Part shown: in pieces, positions 6,537-12,342 of the stretch
Layout: every line of letters starts with the position of its first letter
Numbering within the stretch: position 1 is the stretch's first letter
From: TMED27 sp964351195
Lineage (GTDB): Bacteria; Pseudomonadota; Alphaproteobacteria; Micavibrionales; Micavibrionaceae
NCBI GenBank assembly: GCA_964351195.1
Contig: CAYGNI010000057.1
Location: 1-12,342 of the forward strand
DNA: 12,342 nt
Direction of reading: 5' to 3'
Translations under genes and position numbers: made by a program
Notes under the pieces: model-generated
Seen by the model: the letters and a program-made list of their open reading frames with translations, nothing else
Database searches by the model: none
What the model was told of the DNA's origin: nothing

Positions 6537-7874
6537 ATGCCTCAATACGCGCGCCTCTTATCGATTATCCCGCTGCTGCTTGCCGCAATATTTCTTTTAA
6601 ATGCATGCTCAACCGGCCCGGGATACGGCGGAAGCGGCAAATGGAAATACGACAAAGAGGCCCAGCGCCCAGCAAAGCAACCACCTAGCCCTATCTCCGA
6701 AATCTACGGCAAAGACGCTCCGCCTGTTACTCAAGAACAAAAACCGGCCGAAGCACCAACCGAAAATATCCCCGCCGCCATCAATAACGATCTGCCCATC
6801 GTAAAGGTCGCTATTCTGCTGCCGCTTTCTGGCACGCACAAAACGCTCGGCGAAGCGATGCTGAAATCCGCGCAAATCGCGCTCTTCGATATGGGGCACG
6901 CCACTTTCGAGTTGGAACCTCAAGACACAAAAGGTACGGCCTCCGGCGCCCGCGAAGCCGCACAAAAAGCGATCAAAGGCGGCGCGCAGCTCATCCTTGG
7001 CCCCCTCTTCGCTGACTCGGTTAAAGGCGCTAAAACAATCACAGAGCCCGCACGCATTCCGATGATCGCCTTCTCCACCGATTGGACATTGGCGGGCGGC
7101 AACACCTTCATCATGGGTTTTTTGCCATTTGACCAGATCGAACGCCTCACCCAATTTATCTCGAATAAAAATATCTACCGCGTTGGGTTAATCACACCCT
7201 CAACAAGCTATGGCCAAGTCGTAACGAATGCTTTCGAAAGCCTCGCCCCGCGCTATAATATCCAGACAACCGAGCGCACTGAATTCCCGCCGCAAACCTC
7301 AAACCTCGCCCCTGTCGTGCGTAAATTCTCACGTTACGACAGCCGTCAGGCCGTCAAAGATCCGCAAAACGCGCTGCCACCGCCTTTCGATGCCGTATTG
7401 ATGCCCGTTGGCGGAAATCAGGCCAGTGCCATTTCAAGCCTGCTCAGCCATTACGACCTACCCCCTTCCAAGGTTAAACGCCTGGGCACAGGTCTGATGG
7501 ACGACACCGCCCTGGCCACGGAAAGCAGCCTACTAGGCACGTGGTTCGCCGCGCCTTCACCCTATCTTCGAGAAAGTTTTGAAAAGAAATTTCGCGCTGC
7601 CTATGGCTACTCCGCCCCGCGCCTCTCGACATTATCATATGACGCCACGGCACTTGCCGCCATTCTCGCACGCCAAGGATTGGAACGCGGTGGCCGCCCC
7701 GATTTCTCACGCTCAGCCATCCTCAACCCGAACGGCTTCTTTGGTATTGATGGAATTTTCCGTTTCAGAAACGACGGCACCGCCGAACGCGGCCTGGCCA
7801 TTTTGGAATTTTCTCGCGGGGGTATCCGCGTGATCGACGAACCGCCCACAACGTTTGAACAACGCAGATATTAA
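6537..7874 (+). CDS. LpoA/YraM-like penicillin-binding protein activator lipoprotein
   Basis: Predicted outer-membrane lipoprotein of 445 residues. The signal peptide ends in L-L-N-A-C (lipidated Cys24). A Pro/Lys/Gln-rich linker (about 25-85) leads into a type-1 periplasmic-binding fold from about residue 88 ('IVKVAILLPLSGTHKTLGEAM'), through 'AAQKAIKGGAQLILGPLFA', 'RIPMIAFSTD', 'NKNIYRVGLITPSTSYGQ' and 'YGYSAPRLSTLSYDATALAA'. The E. coli relative LpoA activates the peptidoglycan synthase PBP1A; it has an extra N-terminal TPR domain that this shorter protein lacks. Neighbouring rsmI and yraN support the LpoA comparison. An amino-acid transporter binding protein is the alternative, less likely because no ABC genes are nearby and the protein is lipidated. 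The gap to divergent rsmI is only 34 bp, so the promoter must lie in the rsmI 5' end. The ribosome site is weak. Confidence 0.85.
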   Translation: MPQYARLLSIIPLLLAAIFLLNACSTGPGYGGSGKWKYDKEAQRPAKQPPSPISEIYGKDAPPVTQEQKPAEAPTENIPAAINNDLPIVKVAILLPLSGTHKTLGEAMLKSAQIALFDMGHATFELEPQDTKGTASGAREAAQKAIKGGAQLILGPLFADSVKGAKTITEPARIPMIAFSTDWTLAGGNTFIMGFLPFDQIERLTQFISNKNIYRVGLITPSTSYGQVVTNAFESLAPRYNIQTTERTEFPPQTSNLAPVVRKFSRYDSRQAVKDPQNALPPPFDAVLMPVGGNQASAISSLLSHYDLPPSKVKRLGTGLMDDTALATESSLLGTWFAAPSPYLRESFEKKFRAAYGYSAPRLSTLSYDATALAAILARQGLERGGRPDFSRSAILNPNGFFGIDGIFRFRNDGTAERGLAILEFSRGGIRVIDEPPTTFEQRRY

Positions 7875-8836
7875 TTCATACGCGCGGCACGTAAAGCCTC
7901 AAATTCCGCAAACGTAATTGGCGGCTCTTTGTCTTCTTTCATGCGCTGGGTCATCGCCTCAAAAATTTTGCGCGGCACATTCACATCACAGCACGACTCA
8001 AGCCCCTTAAAGCCCGGGAAGCTATTCGCTTCACAAATTGTATAGCCGTTCTCATCATACAAAAGATCAACGCCGCAAACCTGCAAATTCAAAATCTCCG
8101 CCGTGCGCACAGCCATATCAATCGCCTTCTGGTCAGGAACAAACTCCACCACTTCAGCGCCTTGCGTATAATTCGCTTTAAAACCTCCATCCGTCGCACG
8201 GCGCTCCATTGACGCGATCACCTCTCCATCCACAACGAACAGGCGCAAATCACGCCCCTTACTCATCGCAATAAACTTCTGGAAGATCAGTTGTATATTC
8301 GGATTGGTCTGCTCAATCAAATTCATTAAATCTTTGAACGATTCATGATTATCCATCAGGAAAACACCTGACCCATTAACCCCAAGCAACGTTTTCACAA
8401 CCACCGGAAAACCAATTGTGCGTTCAACCAATTCGATATCGACGGGAAACTTTGCCAACATTGTCGTGGGCGTCGGCAAGCTGCTTTCCGCCAAAATCTG
8501 ATGCGTATGCATTTTATCCGACACCCTTTCAATCGAAGCCGAATTGTTGAAAATCCGCACGCCCATGCGTTCCAACTGACGAATAACCGCCAGCGCAAAA
8601 TACCCCGTATCAATCACATAAGTCCGCGGCAACACAAAGTCTGGCAACGGCACAGGCTGTCCGTCAATCAGGACGGAATCGCGCGTTTCATCACAAACCA
8701 GCAAATCAAACTGTTCAGGATGATAAACCTTAACATCAATACCCATTTCCCGCCCTTCGGACAGAAAACGACGCACTTCAAACGCCTCGGCACTCGCCGA
8801 CTCAACCTCTTCATTGAAAAGAATCCAGACTTCCAT
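7871..8836 (-). CDS. RimK-family ATP-grasp ligase (alpha-L-glutamate ligase type)
   Basis: ATP-grasp enzyme of 321 residues that should join an amino acid, typically glutamate, to a carboxylate acceptor through an acyl-phosphate. RimK itself glutamylates ribosomal protein S6; relatives act on cofactors or carrier proteins. The N-terminal pre-ATP-grasp domain runs to about residue 100. The ATP-grasp core shows 'FPVVVKTLLGVNGSGVFL' (Lys148 and the glycine-rich loop), 'FQKFIAMSKGRDLRLFVV', 'ASMERRATDGGFKANYTQGA', 'VCGVDLLYDENGYTICEANS' (Glu269, Asn271) and 'FPGFKGLE'. The motif after the Asn differs from the E. coli RimK 'N-A-S-P-G-L', so the substrate may differ. It does not show glutathione synthetase motifs. 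AGGGA lies 8 nt before the ATG. Its stop overlaps the LpoA-like stop tail to tail. Family sure, substrate unknown. Confidence 0.87.
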   Translation of the reverse strand: MEVWILFNEEVESASAEAFEVRRFLSEGREMGIDVKVYHPEQFDLLVCDETRDSVLIDGQPVPLPDFVLPRTYVIDTGYFALAVIRQLERMGVRIFNNSASIERVSDKMHTHQILAESSLPTPTTMLAKFPVDIELVERTIGFPVVVKTLLGVNGSGVFLMDNHESFKDLMNLIEQTNPNIQLIFQKFIAMSKGRDLRLFVVDGEVIASMERRATDGGFKANYTQGAEVVEFVPDQKAIDMAVRTAEILNLQVCGVDLLYDENGYTICEANSFPGFKGLESCCDVNVPRKIFEAMTQRMKEDKEPPITFAEFEALRAARMN

Positions 8837-8856
8837 ACAAAAAATCCCTGTTTTGC

Positions 8857-8877
8857 GCGATTCAAAATCGCTTTTTT
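8857..8877 (+). terminator. Terminator-shaped hairpin, plus-strand orientation, upstream of the RimK-like start
   Basis: GCGATT (8857-8862), loop CAA, AATCGC (8866-8871), then six T (8872-8877). On the plus strand this has the form of a short intrinsic terminator. It could stop read-through from the LpoA-like gene that would run antisense through the RimK-like gene toward tetR. On the minus strand the same hairpin would lie in the leader, about 20 nt before the RimK-like ATG, and could affect translation. The six-pair stem is short. Confidence 0.45.
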
Positions 8878-8937
8878 ATCACATGATTATCCGCCAGCTT
8901 AAAGCAAAAACCTCGAGAAATGCAAATAAGCATAAAT

Positions 8938-8956
8938 ATTTCACAACATTTCACAA
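8938..8956. repeat. Tandem ATTTCACAA direct repeats, 10-bp period
   Basis: ATTTCACAA occurs at 8938-8946 and again at 8948-8956, exactly one helical turn apart. A third, shorter TTTCAC copy lies at 8990-8995, about four further turns away. On the minus strand they read TTGTGAAAT, and one overlaps the possible -35 of the RimK-like gene. The spacing is what one expects of a binding site for a regulator that contacts one DNA face, but the sequence is AT-rich and the repeats are short. Confidence 0.4.
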
Positions 8957-9113
8957 AAAATTCTATTTCCTATCTTGCCTTCTTTTCTGTTTCACGGCAT
9001 ATTCACCTCTCTGATAAAATTAAACATGTATACGAAACGCACAGTATAGTAATTTAAATCATTATCATATAAGCGTTTTCTGATACAAAACACTAAATGC
9101 GAAAGGGCACGTT

Positions 9114-9818
9114 ATGGGTCAGGTAGCCATTGATTTTGATGCGTATGAAACTGGTAATTCTGAAACGCTTCAAAATGAAGGAAAAGAAATACAAACCTCG
9201 GAAATCAATGCCTCCAACACCAATGACGAAGCGGACAAAAATTCCTCCCGCTCAAAAGGTCGCCCCCGCAGCCAGCAATCCAAGAAAGCAATTTTAAAAG
9301 CAACGAACTCACTGCTTTTACACATGTCTGTGCAGGAGTTGTCAATCGAAGCCATAGCCAAAAAAGCAAAAGTTGGTAAGACAACAATTTATCGCTGGTG
9401 GCCTAATAAAACCGCTGTTGTCATGGATGCCCTGATCAACCAGCCCGGCATGACGGCCCCCTTGCCAACACCAAGGAACAACGCCGAAGCGGTCACAATG
9501 CAGCTCGAAAAACTCATTCGTCTACTTGATTCCAAAAACGGCGAAACCATCGCTCAACTTTTCAGCGAAGCTCAGGCAAGCAACGAAGCACGCGATATCT
9601 TTTCGAATAGCTTCCTCAGCCCTCTCATCGATGCCATCGAATTCAGTATCGAACAAGGACAAAAGCAACGCGAATTCCGCAGCTCACTGGATACAAAAAT
9701 CGCTGTCGACATGTTATGCGGCCCAATCTTCTTCCGCCTCATGGCGCACCCGGCCGATCTGAATGACGCATTTCGCGAGTCATATCCCAAAGAAGCCCTG
9801 CGCCTCATCAGTGCGTAA
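9114..9818 (+). CDS. TetR/AcrR-family transcriptional regulator with N-terminal extension
   Basis: Predicted ligand-responsive DNA-binding repressor of 234 residues. The DNA-binding domain begins at about residue 49 with 'GRPRSQQSKKAILKATNSLL'. Its helix-turn-helix lies at about 77-98, 'LSIEAIAKKAKVGKTTIYRWWPNK', a classical TetR pattern. The C-terminal ligand and dimerisation domain (about 110-234), with 'IAVDMLCGPIFFRLMAHP', resembles the common TetR C-terminal type ending in 'GPIYYRLL...'. The first about 48 residues are acidic, Asn/Glu/Ser-rich and probably disordered; most family members lack such a tail. ATG 9114 has AAAGGG 6 nt upstream and no later in-frame ATG precedes the HTH, so the extension appears real. 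Its target is unknown: the divergent RimK-like gene and its own promoter are the nearest candidates, and gloA is convergent. Confidence 0.9.
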   Translation: MGQVAIDFDAYETGNSETLQNEGKEIQTSEINASNTNDEADKNSSRSKGRPRSQQSKKAILKATNSLLLHMSVQELSIEAIAKKAKVGKTTIYRWWPNKTAVVMDALINQPGMTAPLPTPRNNAEAVTMQLEKLIRLLDSKNGETIAQLFSEAQASNEARDIFSNSFLSPLIDAIEFSIEQGQKQREFRSSLDTKIAVDMLCGPIFFRLMAHPADLNDAFRESYPKEALRLISA

Positions 9819-9819
9819 C

Positions 9820-9870
9820 ATCGTTCACTCATATTCTCGTAAACTCGTGGTAAAAATACGAGAACACGAT
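9820..9870. terminator. Inverted repeat between convergent tetR and gloA
   Basis: A perfect 8-bp inverted repeat TTCTCGTA (9834-9841) / TACGAGAA (9857-9864) with a 15-nt loop is flanked by a matching outer pair ATCGT (9820-9824) / ACGAT (9866-9870). A competing inner stem CTCGT (9844-9848) / ACGAG (9858-9862) is possible. Its position between two gene ends suggests a bidirectional terminator, but there is no T-run on either side, so it may be a weak or Rho-assisted one, or a binding site. Confidence 0.45.
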
Positions 9871-9887
9871 TCTTAAGTGCATGCAAT

Positions 9888-10349
9888 TTACCAGCTACCA
9901 GTGTTCTCCATACTCACCCACGGCTCCGCAGGTTTCAGCGCTTCTCCGCGCTGAAGAAGCTCTATCGAAATCCCGTCCGGGGACTTGATAAATGCCATAT
10001 GCCCATCACGCGGCGGCCGGTTAATTGTCACACCTGCATCCATAAGCCCCTGGCAAAATGCATAAATGTCATCCACGCGGTACGCCAGATGCCCGAAATT
10101 CCGCCCCCCTGAATATGTCTCGCCCTCACCGTCTTCATTAGGCCAGTTATAGGTGAGCTCCAATAACGGCGCTCTATTAACACTCGCACTATCGCGATCA
10201 TACGGAGCCGCTAAAAACACCAATGTAAACCGACCCTCTTCCACATCTTTGCGGCTCACCTCAATAAGCCCCAGCTTCCCGCAATAAAACTCCAGCGAGG
10301 TCTCTAAATCTTCAACTCTCACCATTGTGTGCAAATATTCCAAAGACAT
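9888..10349 (-). CDS. gloA: Lactoylglutathione lyase (glyoxalase I)
   Basis: Converts the hemithioacetal of methylglyoxal and glutathione to S-lactoylglutathione, the first step of glyoxal detoxification in the cytoplasm. The 153-residue protein has two beta-alpha-beta-beta-beta modules. The four metal ligands fit His7 ('LHTMVRV'), Glu64 ('LLELTYNW'), His87 ('NFGHLAYRV') and Glu130 ('GISIELLQRG'), the same set as in E. coli GloA. 'FYCGKLGL' and 'SPDGISIELLQ' are further family signatures. It lacks the extra loops of the longer zinc-type (eukaryotic) enzymes and therefore fits the short bacterial, typically nickel-dependent, class. AAGGAG lies 8 nt before the ATG. It diverges from the MscS gene with only 47 bp between starts, and ends tail to tail with tetR. 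No glyoxalase II gene is in the window. Confidence 0.95.
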   Translation of the reverse strand: MSLEYLHTMVRVEDLETSLEFYCGKLGLIEVSRKDVEEGRFTLVFLAAPYDRDSASVNRAPLLELTYNWPNEDGEGETYSGGRNFGHLAYRVDDIYAFCQGLMDAGVTINRPPRDGHMAFIKSPDGISIELLQRGEALKPAEPWVSMENTGSW

Positions 10350-10396
10350 GACGCGATCTCCTTTTCAAATGATCAATTCACGATTAAGGTAGAACC

Positions 10397-11740
10397 ATGA
10401 GCGCAAAAAACAATCCAGAAAATACCAATGTTCAAGTCGACCTGATTCAAAACTTCTCCATCAGCGACCTCCATTTGACATGGCAAGAACTCAGCCAATG
10501 GAGCTCAGATTTCTTTTGGGATCAAAACACATTGATCCAACTTATGATCTTTCTGGGCGCGTTTATCATAGCCGGGATCATTGACCGCCTTGTGCACAAA
10601 CCAATCGTAGATCACATCGACACAACCAAAATGCCGGTCCAGGTTAAACGCGTCGCCAACCAGACGATGAAGCTTATCCTGCCTATCCTTTGGTTGTTTT
10701 TCATGTTCACAATATCGCTAATCTGCACGGCCTTTTTCCCTGGCCTTGAAAACAACCTCCTTAGCGCATTTGGCAAAGTCCTCTTTGCCTGGATCATCAT
10801 CCGCATCGCCGTACAATTCATCGCAAACCGCTTTGTGCGTAATGTCTTTGCTATGTGTATCTGGATCATGGCCGCGCTATCAATCTTTGGCGTACTGGAT
10901 GAAACCGCTGCAACCCTCGATACAATTGGCTTCAACATCGGCAGTTTCCGACTTTCTGCGCTTGTAGCGATCAAAGGCATATTCTCCCTCTTTGCGCTGT
11001 TATATTTCGCGATTTTCATCTCTGGTTTCGCTGAGCGGCGCGTCTTTGAAATTAAAAGCCTGACAAGATCATCTCAGGTTCTGGCCGCCAAGGTCATCCG
11101 CGTCTCGCTGATTGTTTCCGCCATCCTAATCGGCATCACCAGCGCTGGCATAGATCTCTCCCTCTTCGCCGTCTTCGGCGGTGCCATCGGTTTGGGGATT
11201 GGCTTTGGTTTGCAAAAGGGAATCTCAAACCTGTTCTCGGGCATGTTGCTCTTGATGGACCAATCTATCAAACCCGGCGATGTCATTGAGATACCCGATA
11301 TCGGCACCTTCGGCTGGGTCAATCAAATGGCCGCGCGCTATACCGAAATTGTCACCCGTGACAACAAATCCTTCCTTATTCCAAACGAAGACTTCATCAC
11401 CCAGCGCGTCGTGAACTGGAGCCACGGAAACTCGCTCATCCGCCTACAAGTCACCTTTGGCGTGCATTACGATTCCGACCCGCACAAGGTCAAGGAAATC
11501 GCCGAAGAAGCGACAAAAGACCTGGAGCGCGTTGTCGACACGCCATCCCCTGTTTGCTGGCTGGTGGAGTTCGGCGACAGCTCTTTGAATTTCTCTTTAA
11601 GATTCTGGATCAAAGATGCCGAGGCCGGCGTCACGAATATAAAGGGCACCGTCATGATGGCCCTGTGGGATGCGTTCAAGGAAAACGATATCAAAATCCC
11701 CTACCCCCACCGCGAAATTATTATGAGCGAAGGGGATTAA
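10397..11740 (+). CDS. MscS-family mechanosensitive ion channel, about seven membrane helices
   Basis: Inner-membrane tension-gated channel that releases solutes during hypo-osmotic shock. The 447-residue product has hydrophobic segments at about 46-63, 92-114, 123-142, 149-167, 186-211 and 231-250. The pore helix lies at about 254-285, with the Gly/Ala-rich 'FGGAIGLGIGFGLQKGISNLFSG'. The MscS beta domain follows ('SIKPGDVIEIPDIGTFGWVNQM', 'RDNKSFLIPNEDFITQRVVNWS'), then the cytoplasmic alpha/beta cage domain ending in 'IKIPYPHREI'. E. coli MscS has 286 residues and three helices, so this is one of the larger relatives with extra N-terminal helices; the 45-residue soluble start is polar. An AAGGT-type ribosome site precedes the ATG. 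Its stop lies 4 bp from that of the convergent small gene. Family is sure, physiological gating role inferred. Confidence 0.94.
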   Translation: MSAKNNPENTNVQVDLIQNFSISDLHLTWQELSQWSSDFFWDQNTLIQLMIFLGAFIIAGIIDRLVHKPIVDHIDTTKMPVQVKRVANQTMKLILPILWLFFMFTISLICTAFFPGLENNLLSAFGKVLFAWIIIRIAVQFIANRFVRNVFAMCIWIMAALSIFGVLDETAATLDTIGFNIGSFRLSALVAIKGIFSLFALLYFAIFISGFAERRVFEIKSLTRSSQVLAAKVIRVSLIVSAILIGITSAGIDLSLFAVFGGAIGLGIGFGLQKGISNLFSGMLLLMDQSIKPGDVIEIPDIGTFGWVNQMAARYTEIVTRDNKSFLIPNEDFITQRVVNWSHGNSLIRLQVTFGVHYDSDPHKVKEIAEEATKDLERVVDTPSPVCWLVEFGDSSLNFSLRFWIKDAEAGVTNIKGTVMMALWDAFKENDIKIPYPHREIIMSEGD

Positions 11741-11744
11741 TCCA

Positions 11745-11990
11745 CTAGGGCAAAACCAAGCTCGGATAATCTTTAAACAGAATTGCTCTCTCAGCAGCAG
11801 CCCGTGCTCTGGACAAGTCATCTAACGTTGAATCACCTTCCGCTTGATAAAGCTCACTATGGCGACGAAAAACCTCAGCAGCAAAATTCATGTAATCAAG
11901 AGACTTTTGCAAACGCTCTCTCTCTGGCACAAAAGCATCACCAATTATACCTTCGCCTACAGTCACTGAAACAAATGCTGCCTTAGTCAT
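11745..11990 (-). CDS. Small protein of unknown function (81 residues)
   Basis: I do not recognise this protein. It is predicted soluble and mostly helical, with no signal peptide or membrane segment. It begins M-T-K-A-A-F-V-S-V-T-V-G-E-G and then has an amphipathic, charged stretch ('PERERLQKSLDYMNFAAEVFRRH', 'LDDLSRARAAAERAILF'). Evidence that it is real: a GGGAG ribosome site about 10 nt before the ATG, a near-consensus promoter upstream (12042-12070), a length that fills the space up to 4 bp from the MscS stop, and coding-like composition. It is convergent with the MscS gene and so not co-transcribed with it. The content would suit a small helical bundle or an interaction partner, but this is only a description. 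Confidence 0.6.
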   Translation of the reverse strand: MTKAAFVSVTVGEGIIGDAFVPERERLQKSLDYMNFAAEVFRRHSELYQAEGDSTLDDLSRARAAAERAILFKDYPSLVLP

Positions 11991-12041
11991 ACTCTACTCT
12001 CCCTATTCAAAATTTATCTTTAAAAAAAATCAAAGATTATT

Positions 12042-12070
12042 TTAATACGTAAACTCATAATAAATGTCAA
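12042..12070 (-). promoter_or_regulatory. Near-consensus promoter of the 81-residue gene
   Basis: On the minus strand a perfect TTGACA (12065-12070) is followed after 17 nt by TATTAA (12042-12047). Start of transcription would be near 12035, leaving a leader of about 45 nt. It lies in the AT-rich 122-bp gap (11991-12112) and is the best match to a housekeeping promoter in the window. The -10 and spacing are the same as in the pal promoter candidate. Confidence 0.6.
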
Positions 12071-12087
12071 ATAATACTTTTATTATT
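12070..12087. repeat. AT-only hairpin next to the -35 element
   Basis: AATAATA (12070-12076) and TATTATT (12081-12087) form a perfect 7-bp inverted repeat with a 4-nt loop. It starts at the -35 of the promoter for the small gene and lies just after the stop of the gene to the right. It could be an operator or a weak terminator remnant, but an AT-only palindrome in AT-rich DNA may be chance. Confidence 0.3.
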
Positions 12088-12112
12088 ACTTTATGTCCTA
12101 AAAACCCTTGAT

Positions 12113-12342
12113 TTAGCGCGATAATATCTCGTCAAACCCCGCCAGGCTCCCCGCCTCGCGCAGGGCACACACAGCCGTCTCCGCCAAAACCGTCTCCTGC
12201 GCGCCCAAAACGCGCCCCAGCACCGAAATCTCGCCCTGAAGCTGCGCTTTCAGCGCCTGCGCATCCGCGTATTTCAAATCATCAAACGCCTCATCCCAAT
12301 CAAAGGAATGCAGCAAAAACCGCACCCCCTCAAGAATCAGCC
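12113..12342 (-). CDS. 3' end of an unrecognised gene (runs off window)
   Basis: The last about 75 codons of a gene that enters from the right edge. The open frame continues beyond a GTG at 12325 to the edge (L-I-L-E-G before V-R-F-L-L-H-S-F), so this is a C-terminus rather than a small gene. The visible part is helical and acidic ('FDWDEAFDDLKYADAQALKAQL', then 'LGRVLGAQETVLAETAVCALREAG') and ends in 'GFDEILSR'. I cannot name the family from this fragment. GC content is clearly higher than in the adjacent gap, which supports coding. Downstream of the stop there is no clear terminator apart from the AT-rich hairpin. Confidence 0.6.
   Translation of the reverse strand, partial: LILEGVRFLLHSFDWDEAFDDLKYADAQALKAQLQGEISVLGRVLGAQETVLAETAVCALREAGSLAGFDEILSR

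Larger units (their letters stand above)
8837..9113. promoter_or_regulatory. AT-rich divergent intergenic region between the RimK-like gene and tetR
   Basis: 277 bp without a gene, clearly more AT-rich than the flanks. It must carry promoters in both directions. For the RimK-like gene a weak candidate on the minus strand is TTGTGA (8951-8956), 16 nt, then TATGCT (8929-8934). For tetR a TATAGT at 9045-9050 could be a -10 element but has no convincing -35. A GTATAC palindrome (9028-9033) lies just upstream of it and could be part of an autoregulatory operator; this is speculation. Direct repeats and a hairpin inside it are listed separately. Confidence 0.4.

Noticed and set aside
6503..6538. 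RsmI start at 6538
   Set aside because: It would overlap the start of the divergent LpoA-like gene and add residues not seen in the family; ATG 6502 is sufficient.
6609..7154. 181-codon minus-strand open frame inside the LpoA-like gene
   Set aside because: It is antisense to a well-supported lipoprotein with a periplasmic-binding fold and has a composition typical of a shadow frame.
8837..12342. Defence or mobile island in the right half
   Set aside because: No integrase, transposase, nuclease, toxin, tRNA or direct terminal repeats; the genes are common stress and regulatory families.
1..12342. CRISPR array, tRNA, rRNA or riboswitch
   Set aside because: No regularly spaced repeats and no tRNA- or rRNA-like sequence; gaps are short and none shows a leader I recognise as a riboswitch.

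Overview
The window looks like ordinary chromosomal DNA of a Gram-negative alphaproteobacterium with moderate GC. The basis is the gene order pal-cpoB-tilS-ftsH, an FtsH N-terminus of the alphaproteobacterial 'MN-FGRNL' type, and several outer-membrane lipoproteins. A deep-branching or unusual lineage (Micavibrio-like, for example) is possible but is only a guess from gene content. I see no prophage, insertion sequence, CRISPR array, tRNA or rRNA.

Left part (1-6502, all minus strand): eight tightly packed genes that probably form one or two transcription units, read from 6502 downwards. They are rsmI (16S rRNA methyltransferase), yraN (UPF0102, overlapping rsmI by an ATGA), a two-BON-domain lipoprotein like DolP/YraP, a SirB1-family protein, pal, cpoB/ybgF, tilS, and the start of ftsH, which runs off the left edge. 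pal has its own good promoter candidate. The tolQRAB genes that normally precede pal are not adjacent; a SirB1 gene sits there instead.

Middle (6537-8836): a LpoA/YraM-like lipoprotein on the plus strand diverges from rsmI. Together rsmI, the LpoA-like gene, yraN and the BON lipoprotein resemble the enterobacterial rsmI-lpoA-yraN-diaA-dolP cluster. The LpoA-like gene ends tail to tail with a RimK-family ATP-grasp ligase; their stop codons overlap in one TTAA.

Right part (8837-12342): an AT-rich 277-bp divergent region holds direct repeats and a terminator-shaped hairpin. It is followed by a TetR-family regulator with a long polar N-terminal extension, lactoylglutathione lyase (gloA, convergent to tetR), a seven-helix MscS-family mechanosensitive channel, an 81-residue protein of unknown function with a near-consensus promoter, and the 3' end of an unrecognised gene.

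Taken together, the left and middle genes serve envelope maintenance (Tol-Pal, peptidoglycan synthase activation, outer-membrane lipoproteins, membrane proteolysis) and translation accuracy (TilS, RsmI). The right part is stress-related (methylglyoxal, osmotic shock) plus regulation. I did not find convincing evidence of an undescribed multi-gene system. The most unusual signal is a 13-bp perfect inverted repeat in a low-GC patch inside tilS.
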